From: Minisyncoccota bacterium | Lineage (GTDB): Bacteria; Patescibacteriota; Minisyncoccia; Minisyncoccales; Minisyncoccaceae | Assembly: GCA_028689175.1 (NCBI GenBank) | Contig: JAQTWS010000014.1 | Location: 1 to 10,365, forward strand | Direction: 5' to 3' | DNA: 10,365 bases | Shown: positions 1 through 8,301 of the stretch, one piece after another | Position numbering within the stretch: the stretch's first letter is position 1 | Layout of the letters: each line of letters opens with the position of its first letter | Notes under the pieces: generated by a model | Told to the model about the DNA's origin: nothing | The model's input: the letters and a program-made list of their open reading frames with translations, nothing else | The model's database searches: none | Position numbers and translations under genes: made by a program

Positions 1-267
1 ATATTGATAGTTGCATTATTATACATTCTATTTTTTTATAGAATTCTTAAGGTTAGTATTAATTCAAGATCTAATTTTGCAAGGCTTTTTTTAGCTGGCT
101 GGTCTATTTCAATTTTTGCGCAAATGTCTATTAATATATTCATGAATTTAGGGCTTTTGCCTGTTATTGGACTTCCTCTTCCTTTTGTAAGTTATGGTGG
201 ATCAAATCTTCTTTTTAATTTTATATCTTTAGGCATAATGCAAAATATTAAAATTGTTGAGACTTAA
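1..267 (+). CDS. rodA: RodA/FtsW (SEDS) family peptidoglycan polymerase, C-terminal fragment
   Basis: Partial gene: it is open from the left edge and ends at TAA 265-267, so only about the last 88 codons are present. SEDS proteins are polytopic membrane glycosyltransferases that polymerise lipid II into glycan strands with a partner class B PBP. The fragment shows three hydrophobic stretches. Between the last two lies the family signature NLGLLPVIGLPLPFVSYGGS (about residues 48-67), the conserved periplasmic loop of FtsW, RodA and SpoVE. Proline at the GLPLPF position, where FtsW and SpoVE usually have threonine (GxTLPF), favours RodA; this subfamily choice is inference from one loop. The gene ends 56 bases before the pilin gene with no hairpin terminator visible between them, so some read-through is possible. 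No PBP partner is in the window. Confidence 0.88.
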   Translation: MLIVALLYILFFYRILKVSINSRSNFARLFLAGWSISIFAQMSINIFMNLGLLPVIGLPLPFVSYGGSNLLFNFISLGIMQNIKIVET

Positions 268-268
268 T

Positions 269-297
269 TTGCACTTATTTTTTATAAATGATATTAT
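269..297 (+). promoter_or_regulatory. Predicted extended -10 promoter for the LamG prepilin gene
   Basis: A -35-like TTGCAC (269-274) is followed after 17 bases by TATTAT (292-297), with a TG dinucleotide one base upstream (289-290), the extended -10 form. The start of transcription would fall near 304, giving a leader of about 20 bases before the ATG at 324. The -35 match is only moderate. The leader has no Shine-Dalgarno sequence. Confidence 0.5.
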
Positions 298-323
298 TTT
301 AAGTAATAAAAAGTAATAAATTT

Positions 324-1223
324 ATGAATAAACAAAAATCCTTTACCTTAATAGAACTACTTGTAGTTATAGTAATCATAGGAATACTTGCAGGAGTTAT
401 TATGATCTCTACTTCTTCTTCTATTGATAAAGCTAACTTTGCTAAAGCTCAAGCTTTCTCTTCTACTGTTCAAAATGAATTATTATCTAATTTAGTATCT
501 GAGTGGACGTTTGATGAACCTGAAGAGGGTGGAAAAACTAAGGATACTTGGGGAAATAATCATGGAAAGTTAGGGGATGGAATTAATTCTTATACATTTC
601 CAACTTACAAAGATTCTTCCTCTGGTCAATGTGTGTCTGGAGGATGCTATAGTTTCGATGGTACTAACGATTATATCGAATGTGGAAATAGTGCGACCTT
701 AAAAAATGAAAATTTTACTGTCACGATTTGGTTTAATACAAACGACTTAGTAGGAAATTCATATTCAAGATACCTCATAGGAAATGGGCAAGACTACAAT
801 CCATCGAGGGGTTTTGGTTTAACGAGCGGAGCCAATGCTTTAAAATTTTGGGTTGAAGCAGGTCTTACCGCTTATCAAAACGATTTAAATACACCCCTAG
901 TGGGTAATAAATGGTATTTTACTACCGTAACCTATGAAAAGGGAATTGGTTCTAAATTATATTTAAATGGCGAAAGGAAAAATAGCACTGGCTCATTTAA
1001 GGGAGATATTGTATACGATAGTTTTGCTCTTTATATAGGCAAACTTTACATGAATTACTATTTTTTTAGCGGTTTAATAGATGACATAAGAATATATAAT
1101 ACAGCTTTATCTTCCTCTCAAATAAAACAAAACTACATCGCAGGACTAAACTCAATGCTTGCAAATGGAAACATATCTAAACAAGAATATAATGAAAGAA
1201 TAAATAGTTTAAGTATAAAATAA
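324..1223 (+). CDS. Type IV prepilin-like protein with LamG/concanavalin-like lectin domain
   Basis: Secreted or pilus-associated surface protein of 299 residues. Residues 1-30 form a type IV prepilin leader: a short basic MNKQKS, then FTLIELLVVIVIIGILAGV. The predicted processing point lies before Phe7, so Glu11 is the conserved Glu5 of the mature chain. The -1 residue is Ser6 rather than the usual Gly. Residues 31-58 are the N-terminal pilin helix. Residues 60-272 look like a LamG_3-type jelly roll: it opens with WTFDE and a GNNHG turn, continues with YSFDGTNDYIEC, FTVTIWF, WYFTTVTY and LYLNGE, and closes with the signature GLIDDIRIYNTALSSSQIKQ (about 250-269). Three cysteines (103, 108, 120) could pair outside the cell. 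A short coiled tail follows. LamG domains usually bind glycans or proteins, so adhesion is a reasonable inference, but no ligand can be named. No Shine-Dalgarno precedes the ATG; it is chosen because it places the leader correctly. Confidence 0.9.
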   Translation: MNKQKSFTLIELLVVIVIIGILAGVIMISTSSSIDKANFAKAQAFSSTVQNELLSNLVSEWTFDEPEEGGKTKDTWGNNHGKLGDGINSYTFPTYKDSSSGQCVSGGCYSFDGTNDYIECGNSATLKNENFTVTIWFNTNDLVGNSYSRYLIGNGQDYNPSRGFGLTSGANALKFWVEAGLTAYQNDLNTPLVGNKWYFTTVTYEKGIGSKLYLNGERKNSTGSFKGDIVYDSFALYIGKLYMNYYFFSGLIDDIRIYNTALSSSQIKQNYIAGLNSMLANGNISKQEYNERINSLSIK

Positions 1224-1232
1224 TATTTAAAT

Positions 1233-1320
1233 AAAAATGTCAAGGTTTACATTATTCTTTTTGCGTGCTAAACTTTTAAGGAAGTACGGGATCGAGTAGA
1301 AAAAACTTGACAGTTTTTTA
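1233..1320. repeat. Long imperfect inverted repeat between pilin gene and rpoB
   Basis: TGTCAAG (1238-1244) is the exact reverse complement of CTTGACA (1306-1312). Pairing extends inward (TTT 1246-1248 with AAA 1303-1305, G1245 bulged) and outward (A-run 1233-1237 with T-run 1314-1318, G1313 bulged), giving about 15 pairs around a loop of about 54 bases. A T-rich tract (1314-1327) follows the 3' arm. The 3' arm contains the -35 box of the main rpoBC promoter. It could end pilin transcripts, be a small structured RNA, or simply hold -35 boxes facing opposite ways. The sequence does not decide between these. Confidence 0.4.
1246..1274 (+). promoter_or_regulatory. Predicted upstream rpoBC promoter (P1), extended -10
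   Basis: TTTACA (1246-1251), a 17-base spacer and TAAACT (1269-1274), with TG at 1266-1267 just upstream of the -10. The predicted transcription start is near 1281. The -35 is one base off consensus and the -10 two bases off. It lies 61 bases upstream of the stronger promoter P2, so rpoBC would have tandem promoters. Confidence 0.4.
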
Positions 1321-1335
1321 TTTTTTTGGTATGTT
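1307..1335 (+). promoter_or_regulatory. Predicted main rpoBC promoter (P2), consensus -35 plus extended -10
   Basis: A perfect TTGACA (1307-1312) is followed after 17 bases by TATGTT (1330-1335), with TG at 1327-1328, the extended -10. The spacer is almost pure T. Transcription would start near 1342, leaving an untranslated leader of about 110 bases before the rpoB ATG at 1452. That leader contains a repeated TAAGTTAA (1353-1360 and 1394-1401) and no Shine-Dalgarno near the start codon. Confidence 0.65.
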
Positions 1336-1451
1336 ATACATCGTTCAATTAATAAGTTAATTTAAGCCACCTTGATTTTTCTAAATTTATTACTAAGTTA
1401 AAATAATAGAAACCCTGCTAAAATAAAGGGCGCTTTTTTGTTTAATGGTTT

Positions 1452-4400
1452 ATGAAAATTAAAAATTTTTCCAAGTCCAAAATAAGAAAGGAGGTTCCAA
1501 ATTTGATCTTTATGCAAAATGCAAGTGGAGAGCAATTTTGGGAAAAAGAGTTAAGAGCACTTTTTAATGAAATTTCTCCTATTAAAGATTATACCCAAAA
1601 AGAATACGAATTGTATTTCTTGGATTATAGTTTGGGAAAGCCAAATTATGAATCTGGTTTTGATGCAAAAGAAAACAATGATTCATATGTTGCTCCTTTA
1701 AGAGTTAAAGTTCAGTTAAAAAATTTGAAAACAAAACAAACTTCTACACAAGAAGTATTTTTTGGTAACTTTCCTATTTTAACAAGCAATGGAACATTCA
1801 TTTTAAATGGAGTAGAAAGAGTAGTTATTTCTCAATTAATAAGATCACCAGGGGTTTTCTTTCCCTTAAGTATTAGTAATGCTGAAAAGTATTTTGGTGC
1901 TAAGATTATTCCAAATAGAGGTGTTTGGCTTGAATTTGAAATTGAGCCATCGGGTATAATGTCAGTTAAGATAGATAGGAAAAGGAAAGTTCCTGCTACA
2001 ATGATTTTAAAAGCGCTAGGTGGATATAATGATGACGATATTAGACAACTTTTCTTAGGCGTAGATAATGGGGAGCAAAAATATATTGATAACACTCTTC
2101 AAAAAGATATTACTAAAAATCAAGGAGATGCGCTAATTGAAATCTATAGAAGGTTGAGAGCGGAAGAAATGATTAATGTTGATTCAGCAAAAGAATTCAT
2201 TTTTAACATGTTTTTTAATTTTGATAGATATGATTTATCTGCTGTGGGAAGATGGAAGATTTGGTCAAGACTAAAGGATCTTAAGCCTAAAAAAGATAGA
2301 GAAATTGTAAAAGAGGATAGAGTTCTTAGTATAGAAGATATAATTTCAGTTATGAGAGAAATTATTAGATTGCAAAATGATCCTCATGCTCAGCCAGATC
2401 AAATCGATCATCTAGGAAATAGAAGAGTAAGAAATATGGCAGAGCTTTTGTCTAATAAATTAAGAATAGGATTAGCAAGAACTGCTAGGATTGCAAAAGA
2501 TAGATTAACAACTATTGATACTCCAGATGTAACACCATCTCAAATAGTAAATCCAAGACCATTTGCTGCGCAGGTGACACAGTTTTTTACAGCTTCTCAA
2601 TTTTCTCAATTTATGGATAACATAAATCCATTATCAGAGTTAGAACACAAAAGAAGATTAACCGCTACAGGACCAGGAGGTTTGACAAGAGAGCGAGCAG
2701 GTTTTGATGTAAGAGACGTACAACCATCACACTATGGTAGAATTTGTCCTATTCAAACTCCAGAAGGTCCTAACGTAGGACTTGTAACTCATTTAGCGCT
2801 TCATGCAAATTTAGACGCTTATGGATTTATAGAAACCCCTTATTTCAAAGTTCAAGATAGCAAAGTTACAAATGATCTTGTGTATATGAATGCAAATGAG
2901 GAAGAAAGATATAATATTGTTCCAGCTTCAATTGAAGTAGATGATAAGGGAAATATTGTTCAAGAAAGAGTTCAGGCTAGAATTAAGGGAGAACCAGGGG
3001 AAATAGAAAAAGAAAAGGTTGATTACATTGATGTTGCTCCGGAACAATTTATTTCATCGGCTACTTCTCTTATTCCTTTTCTTCAAAATGATGATGCAAA
3101 CAGAGCTCAAATGGGTTCAAATATGCAAAGACAAGCAGTGCCACTTTTAAATCCTGAAGCTCCACTTGTTGGTACTGGGATGGAAAAATATATTGCAAAG
3201 GATTCTTCACAAGTAATTTTAGCTGAAGAACCAGGAGAGATAACTTATGCTGATTCACGAGAAATAAAGGTTAGAGGAAGTAAGGGAATTAAAACATATA
3301 CATTAAGGACATTTGATAAAACTAACCAATATACTTGCATGCATCAAGTTTTAACAGTAAGTAAGGGAGACAAAGTTAAGAAAGGAGATATTTTAGCAGA
3401 AGGAGGCTCAATTTCAAATGGAAGATTAGCTCTTGGAAGAAATTTACTTGTAGCATTTTTATCATGGAGAGGTAATACTTTTGAGGATGCTATTGTTTTG
3501 TCTGAAAATGTAGTTAAAAATGATGTATTTACAAATATTCACATAGAAGAATTTTTCTGTGATGTTAGGGAAACAAAATTAGGGCCAGAAGTTACAACAT
3601 ATGATATTCCTAATGTAGGAGAAGATAAATTAAAGGATCTTGATGAGGAGGGAATTGTTAGAGTTGGTGCTGAAGTAGGTCCTAATGATATTTTGGTTGG
3701 TAAAATTTCTCCAAAAGGTGAGACTGATTTATCAGGAGAGGAAAGATTGCTTCGTGCAGTTTTTGGTGATAAGGCTAAAGATGTAAAAGACACATCTCTT
3801 AGAATGGAACACGGAAAAAGAGGAAGAATTATTGATGTAAGAGTGTTTAGCAGAGTAGATGGACATCAATTAGAGCCAGGAGTTATTAAGAAAATTAGAA
3901 TAAGAGCGGCTCAAGTTAGAAAAATTAAAGTAGGGGATAAACTTGCTGGAAGACACGGAAACAAAGGTATTGTTGTTAAAGTTTTACCTCCTGAAGAAAT
4001 GCCATTTTTAGAAGATGGAACACCAGTAGATATTATTTTAAACCCACTTTCAGTAGCATCAAGAATGAACTTGGGACAGATTTTAGAAACACACTTAGGT
4101 TTGGCTGTCCAAAAACTTGGATATTTAGCTGAAACTCCTTCTTTATCAGGCGCAAAAGAGGAAGATATTAAGGAAGAGCTTAAAAAAGCAGGCTATAGTG
4201 AAGATGGAAAACTTGATTTATATGATCCAGTGGCAGGTAATAAATTTCCTGAAAAAATTACAGTTGGATATATTTACATGATGAAATTAATTCACATGGT
4301 TGAGGATAAAATTCATATGAGGTCTGTTGGACCATACTCATTAATAACTCAACAGCCACTTGGAGGTAAGGCTCAATTTGGAGGACAGAGATTAGGAGAG

Positions 4401-4622
4401 ATGGAGGTTTGGGCAATGGAGGGTTATGGTGCAGCCCATGCGCTTCAAGAAATGTTAACTATTAAATCAGATGATGTACAAGGAAGATTTTCAACTTATG
4501 AGGCGATTATAAAGGGTGACAAGATTAAAAATCCTAATATTCCTGCTGCATTTAATTTATTAACAGCAGAGTTAAAATCTTTGGCATTAAATTTAGTTAT
4601 TAATGAGAAAAAAGAGAAATAA
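1452..4622 (+). CDS. rpoB: DNA-directed RNA polymerase subunit beta
   Basis: RpoB, 1056 residues, shorter than the 1342 of E. coli because the lineage-specific insertions are absent. It forms one pincer of the polymerase and part of the active centre. In order: N-terminal PNLI element (about 16-19), ERVVISQLIRSPGV (122-135), rifampicin-pocket segment (379-411), PSHYGRICPIQTPEGPNVGL, the EDAIVLSE active-site segment with Glu678 and Asp679, the GDKLAGRHGNKG element with Lys830 and Lys838, and the C-terminal MEVWAMEGYGAAHALQEML clamp-anchor region (from 984). The frame is intact throughout. The ATG at 1452 is chosen because it leaves the family N-terminus upstream of PNLI. A perfect AAAGGAGGTT lies inside the gene (1487-1496) ahead of a TTG and an ATG, but starting there would remove conserved residues. 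Ribosomal protein genes rplJ/rplL are not next to it, and rpoC follows after 11 bases. Confidence 0.98.
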   Translation: MKIKNFSKSKIRKEVPNLIFMQNASGEQFWEKELRALFNEISPIKDYTQKEYELYFLDYSLGKPNYESGFDAKENNDSYVAPLRVKVQLKNLKTKQTSTQEVFFGNFPILTSNGTFILNGVERVVISQLIRSPGVFFPLSISNAEKYFGAKIIPNRGVWLEFEIEPSGIMSVKIDRKRKVPATMILKALGGYNDDDIRQLFLGVDNGEQKYIDNTLQKDITKNQGDALIEIYRRLRAEEMINVDSAKEFIFNMFFNFDRYDLSAVGRWKIWSRLKDLKPKKDREIVKEDRVLSIEDIISVMREIIRLQNDPHAQPDQIDHLGNRRVRNMAELLSNKLRIGLARTARIAKDRLTTIDTPDVTPSQIVNPRPFAAQVTQFFTASQFSQFMDNINPLSELEHKRRLTATGPGGLTRERAGFDVRDVQPSHYGRICPIQTPEGPNVGLVTHLALHANLDAYGFIETPYFKVQDSKVTNDLVYMNANEEERYNIVPASIEVDDKGNIVQERVQARIKGEPGEIEKEKVDYIDVAPEQFISSATSLIPFLQNDDANRAQMGSNMQRQAVPLLNPEAPLVGTGMEKYIAKDSSQVILAEEPGEITYADSREIKVRGSKGIKTYTLRTFDKTNQYTCMHQVLTVSKGDKVKKGDILAEGGSISNGRLALGRNLLVAFLSWRGNTFEDAIVLSENVVKNDVFTNIHIEEFFCDVRETKLGPEVTTYDIPNVGEDKLKDLDEEGIVRVGAEVGPNDILVGKISPKGETDLSGEERLLRAVFGDKAKDVKDTSLRMEHGKRGRIIDVRVFSRVDGHQLEPGVIKKIRIRAAQVRKIKVGDKLAGRHGNKGIVVKVLPPEEMPFLEDGTPVDIILNPLSVASRMNLGQILETHLGLAVQKLGYLAETPSLSGAKEEDIKEELKKAGYSEDGKLDLYDPVAGNKFPEKITVGYIYMMKLIHMVEDKIHMRSVGPYSLITQQPLGGKAQFGGQRLGEMEVWAMEGYGAAHALQEMLTIKSDDVQGRFSTYEAIIKGDKIKNPNIPAAFNLLTAELKSLALNLVINEKKEK

Positions 4623-4633
4623 AAAAGAACTTT

Positions 4634-7600
4634 ATGTATGTTTCAAATTTAGAATCAATTAAATTAAGATTAGCCTCAGCAGAAGAAATTTTAGATTGGT
4701 CTTATGGTGAGGTTACAAAGCCAGAAACCATAAATTATAGAACTCAAAGACCAGAAAAAGACGGACTTTTTTGTGAGGCTATTTTTGGTCCTACAAAAGA
4801 TTATGAATGTTATTGTGGAAAGTATAAAAAGGTTAGATACAAGGGGGTTGTTTGTGACAAGTGTGGTGTTGAGGTAACAAAAGCTTCTGTAAGAAGAGAA
4901 AGAATGGGGCATATTAAATTAGCTTCTCCAGTTTCTCATATTTGGTTTTTAAAAGGAGTACCATCAAGAATTGGTATTGTTTTAGATATTCCACTTCAAA
5001 AAGTAGAAGAAGTTGTTTATTTTATTTCATACATTGTTACAAATGTTAACGAAGAAATAAAGGATAGGGTTTTAGAAGAAATTGAAGAAGAGTACAAAAC
5101 AAGGGTAAAGGCTTCTAAAAATGAAATTGAAAGAAGTGGAGAAGATGACAAAGTAAAGGAAAGACTTTTAAAGGAAAAAATAGAAGAATTAAAAGATGCT
5201 TTCAAAAAGGCTAAGGATGAATTAACTTCTCTTAAAATGTTTAAGGTTTTGGGTGAAAATGAATATCACAGGCTTGCTATGAAATATGGAGAAGTTTTTG
5301 AAGCTGGATCAGGGGCTGAAACTATAAAAGAGATATTTGAAAAGATGGATATGGAAGAGGAAATAAAAAAAGTTGGAGAAGTTTTGAAGACAAAGAAGAA
5401 TCCTGAAGATCAAAAAAATATTTTAAGAAGATTAAAACTTTTAAAGGCTTTAAGAAAATCAGGAGTTAGACCAGAATGGATGTTTTTGGATGTTTTGCCA
5501 GTACTTCCACCAGATTTAAGACCAATGGTTCAGCTTGATGGAGGGAGATATGCATCATCAGATTTAAATGATTTATACAGAAGAGTAATTAATAGAAACA
5601 ATAGATTAAAATATTTGCTTGAAATTAATGCACCTGATGTTATTGTTAGAAATGAAAAAAGAATGCTTCAAGAAGCGGTGGATGCCTTGATTGATAATAA
5701 AATGAGAAAAGGAACTACAACTCAGGCTTCAACTGGTGGTAGAAGACTTTTAAAGAGTTTGGCAGATATGCTTTCAGGTAAACAAGGAAGGTTTAGACAA
5801 AACTTGCTTGGTAAGAGAGTTGATTATTCTGGAAGATCTGTAATTGTTGTTGGTCCAAATTTGAAATTATCAGAATGTGGTGTTCCAAAAAAAATGGCTC
5901 TTGAATTATTCAAACCTTTTGTAATTAAGAAATTACTTGAAAAAGAGTTAGCCTATAACGTAAAAAGCGCTTCTAGACTAATAGAGGAAGAAGGAGACGA
6001 AGTTTGGGAGTCACTTGAGGAAGTAGTAAAAGAAAAGTTAGTACTTTTAAACAGAGCTCCAACACTTCATAGATTAGGTATTCAAGCATTTTATCCAATT
6101 CTAATTGAGGGAGAGGCTATACAATTACATCCTCTTGTTTGTACTGCTTTTAATGCCGACTTTGATGGAGATCAGATGGCTATTCATTTACCATTGTCAA
6201 AGAATGCACAGGAAGAGGCTAAGTCAAGAATGTTATCTTCAGAAAATCTTTTGAAGCCAGCGACAGGAGATCCGATTGCAGTTCCTACAAAAGATATGGT
6301 TTTAGGATGTTATTGGTTAACTAAAATAATAGATGGAAAGAAGGGTGAGGGAAAGATTTTTGCAAATAAAAAAGAGGCCTTACTTGCCTATAATCTAGAA
6401 ATAATTGATGTAAGAGCAAAGATAAGGGTAGATATTAATGGAGAAATTATTGAAACAAGTGCAGGGAGAATAATATTTAATGAAATGCTTCCAGATGATT
6501 TTGAATTTGTAAATGAGATCATGAGTTCTAAAAATATTAAAAAATTGATCGGTAGGTTAATTGAACTTTACAAAAATAAGACTGTTGAAATACTTGATAA
6601 TATTAAAAAACTCGGATTTGAGTGGTGTACAAGATCAGGAATTACGTGGGGTATGGTTGATCTTGTAACTCCAAAAGAAAAGCCAGCTATGATAAAAGCA
6701 GCTGAAGACAAGATTAAAGAAATTGAAGGTTATTACGAACAAGGACTTTTATCTAGAGATGAAAAGAAGGCTCAAGTTATTGAAATATGGAAGAATGTTA
6801 AATCAGAAATTGAAAAATTAGTTCCAAAATATATTTCTAAAGGTCCGGTATTTGATATTGTTGATTCTGGTTCTAGAGGTTCATGGTCTCAGCCAGTACA
6901 GATGGCTGGAATGAAGGGTCTTGTTGCTAACCCAGCAGGTGAGATTATAGAACTTGCTATTAAGGATTCATTCAAAGAAGGACTTTCAGTGCTTGGATAT
7001 TTTTCATCTACTCATGGTGCTCGTAAAGGTACAGCTGATACCGCCTTAAGAACTTCTATGTCTGGATATTTAACAAGAAGACTAGTTGATGTAGCTCATG
7101 ATGTTATTGTAACAGAAGAGGATTGTGGAGACACAAAGGGAATTGTGGTTACAAAAAAAGAAGCAGATTTAATTAACCAAGATTTTGTTTTAAAAATATT
7201 TGGAAGAGTAGCTCTTGAAAATATTAAAGATGGAAAAGAAATTATTGTTAAAAAAGGTGAATTAATTAATAAGAAAGCTGCTAACAGAATTAAAGAGGCA
7301 GAAAGTATAGAAGAGGTTAGAGTTGCATCGCCTATTACATGTAAAACCAAGAATGGAATTTGTAGAAAATGTTATGGACAAGATTTAGGATGGGGAGGGC
7401 TTGTTGAATTAGGCGAGGCAGTTGGAGTTGTGGCAGCACAAGCAATTGGTGAACCTGGAACACAGCTTACAATGAGAACGTTCCATGCCGGAGGAGTAGC
7501 ATCAGAAACAGATATTACAAGAGGTCTTCCAAGAGTTGAGGAAATTTTTGAAAATAGAACTCCAAAAGGAGAGGCTGAGGTTTCTAAAACTGATGGAAAA

Positions 7601-8212
7601 GTTATTTCTGTTAAAGAAAAAGAAGGTTTGATTGAGATTGAGTCAGATAAAAAAGAAGTAATTGCTTACAAAGTACCTCATAATATTGAACTTCTTGTTA
7701 AAAAAGGAGATGAAGTTAAAAAAGGACAAGCGCTTACAGTCGGATCACTTGATCTTAAAAAGCTTTACAAATACATGGGAGAAAATACTGTTAAAAGATA
7801 TATTATTCAAGAAATTCAGGAGGTTTACGTTTCGCAAGGAGTTGCAATCCATGATAAGCATGTTGAAATTATTGTTAAACAAATGTTTTCTAAGCTTAAA
7901 GTAAAGGATCCAGGAGATAGTCTTTTATTTGAAGAAGAAGTTATTTCTGAATCAAAATTTGCTGAAGTTAATGAAGAGCTTGAAAAAGAAGGTAAAAAAC
8001 TTGTTAGAGCAGAAAAATTACTTTTAGGAGTTTCAAGGGTGGCCTTAAGCACTGATAGTTTCCTATCTGCTGCATCATTCCAAGAAACATCAAGAATCTT
8101 AATTGATTCATCGCTTAAAGGAGATGAGGATGAACTTAGAGGATTGAAAGAAAACGTTATATTAGGAAAACTTGTGCCAATTGGAACTGGATTTAAAAAA
8201 GAAGAGGAATAA
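4634..8212 (+). CDS. rpoC: DNA-directed RNA polymerase subunit beta'
   Basis: RpoC, 1192 residues, close to Gram-positive forms and lacking the large insertion that E. coli carries in the trigger loop. It supplies the catalytic magnesium site and most of the clamp. Visible in order: N-terminal zinc site Cys59, Cys61, Cys74, Cys77; a lysine/glutamate-rich coiled segment (about 137-195); switch/lid region GKQGRFRQNLLGKRVDYSGRS (Asp397 in DYSGRS); catalytic NADFDGDQ with Asp509, Asp511, Asp513; F-loop DSGSRGSWSQPVQMAGM (744-760); bridge helix THGARKGTADTALRT (from 793); second zinc site Cys831, Cys903, Cys910, Cys913; trigger loop from Gly927 with Met947, Arg948 and His951. All key residues are present. 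Only 11 bases separate it from rpoB, without a Shine-Dalgarno or hairpin, so the two are surely co-transcribed. A strong terminator lies 3 bases past the stop. Confidence 0.98.
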   Translation: MYVSNLESIKLRLASAEEILDWSYGEVTKPETINYRTQRPEKDGLFCEAIFGPTKDYECYCGKYKKVRYKGVVCDKCGVEVTKASVRRERMGHIKLASPVSHIWFLKGVPSRIGIVLDIPLQKVEEVVYFISYIVTNVNEEIKDRVLEEIEEEYKTRVKASKNEIERSGEDDKVKERLLKEKIEELKDAFKKAKDELTSLKMFKVLGENEYHRLAMKYGEVFEAGSGAETIKEIFEKMDMEEEIKKVGEVLKTKKNPEDQKNILRRLKLLKALRKSGVRPEWMFLDVLPVLPPDLRPMVQLDGGRYASSDLNDLYRRVINRNNRLKYLLEINAPDVIVRNEKRMLQEAVDALIDNKMRKGTTTQASTGGRRLLKSLADMLSGKQGRFRQNLLGKRVDYSGRSVIVVGPNLKLSECGVPKKMALELFKPFVIKKLLEKELAYNVKSASRLIEEEGDEVWESLEEVVKEKLVLLNRAPTLHRLGIQAFYPILIEGEAIQLHPLVCTAFNADFDGDQMAIHLPLSKNAQEEAKSRMLSSENLLKPATGDPIAVPTKDMVLGCYWLTKIIDGKKGEGKIFANKKEALLAYNLEIIDVRAKIRVDINGEIIETSAGRIIFNEMLPDDFEFVNEIMSSKNIKKLIGRLIELYKNKTVEILDNIKKLGFEWCTRSGITWGMVDLVTPKEKPAMIKAAEDKIKEIEGYYEQGLLSRDEKKAQVIEIWKNVKSEIEKLVPKYISKGPVFDIVDSGSRGSWSQPVQMAGMKGLVANPAGEIIELAIKDSFKEGLSVLGYFSSTHGARKGTADTALRTSMSGYLTRRLVDVAHDVIVTEEDCGDTKGIVVTKKEADLINQDFVLKIFGRVALENIKDGKEIIVKKGELINKKAANRIKEAESIEEVRVASPITCKTKNGICRKCYGQDLGWGGLVELGEAVGVVAAQAIGEPGTQLTMRTFHAGGVASETDITRGLPRVEEIFENRTPKGEAEVSKTDGKVISVKEKEGLIEIESDKKEVIAYKVPHNIELLVKKGDEVKKGQALTVGSLDLKKLYKYMGENTVKRYIIQEIQEVYVSQGVAIHDKHVEIIVKQMFSKLKVKDPGDSLLFEEEVISESKFAEVNEELEKEGKKLVRAEKLLLGVSRVALSTDSFLSAASFQETSRILIDSSLKGDEDELRGLKENVILGKLVPIGTGFKKEEE

Positions 8213-8215
8213 AGC

Positions 8216-8244
8216 AAAACCCCTTTTTAAGGGGTTTTTATTTT
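8216..8244 (+). terminator. Intrinsic terminator of the rpoBC operon
   Basis: CCCCTT (8220-8225) pairs with AAGGGG (8229-8234) across a three-T loop. AAAA (8216-8219) with TTTT (8235-8238) lengthens the stem to 10 pairs, and the T-rich tail TTTTTATTTT follows. The A-tract on the 5' side means it could also act on transcription from the other direction. Confidence 0.92.
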
Positions 8245-8270
8245 GTAATCTTTTTTGTTTATGTTATAAT
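8243..8270 (+). promoter_or_regulatory. Predicted promoter of the tandem Cys-rich surface protein genes
   Basis: A perfect TATAAT (8265-8270) is preceded by TG (8262-8263), a strong extended -10. The best -35 is TTGTAA (8243-8248), 16 bases upstream and overlapping the tail of the rpoBC terminator. The start would be near 8277, about 25 bases before the ATG at 8302, in an AT-only leader without a Shine-Dalgarno. No comparable promoter precedes the second paralogue, so this one may serve both. Confidence 0.6.
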
Positions 8271-8301
8271 TATTTAAAATATATTAATAATTAATAATAA
8301 T

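Noticed and set aside
1413..1439. Hairpin-like CCCT...AGGG followed by six Ts in the rpoB leader, a possible attenuator
   Set aside because: The stem is only four pairs with a ten-base loop; too weak to call without covariation or transcript ends.
1224..1451. tRNA or other known RNA gene in the gap before rpoB
   Set aside because: No cloverleaf, T-loop or recognisable riboswitch core was seen; only promoters and the inverted repeat.
1487..1514. Alternative rpoB start at TTG 1503 or ATG 1512 behind a perfect Shine-Dalgarno-like sequence
   Set aside because: It would remove the N-terminal residues up to and including the conserved PNLI element, and similar sites occur elsewhere inside rpoB and rpoC.
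1832..5205. Several 62-87 codon minus-strand frames over rpoB and the start of rpoC
   Set aside because: All lie antisense to conserved coding sequence and have low-complexity products.
5887..5894. Run of eight As in rpoC as a transcriptional slippage site
   Set aside because: It encodes Pro-Lys-Lys-Met in the conserved frame of an intact gene; nothing shows that a shifted product is used.
7662..7904. An 80-codon + strand frame inside rpoC
   Set aside because: Out of frame with intact, conserved RpoC; Lys/Leu-rich with no domain and no start signal.
7825..8217. A 130-codon open frame on the minus strand over the end of rpoC
   Set aside because: Antisense to conserved rpoC sequence; the Ser/Leu-rich product is what AT-rich Lys/Glu codons give on the other strand, and there is no start signal or family motif.
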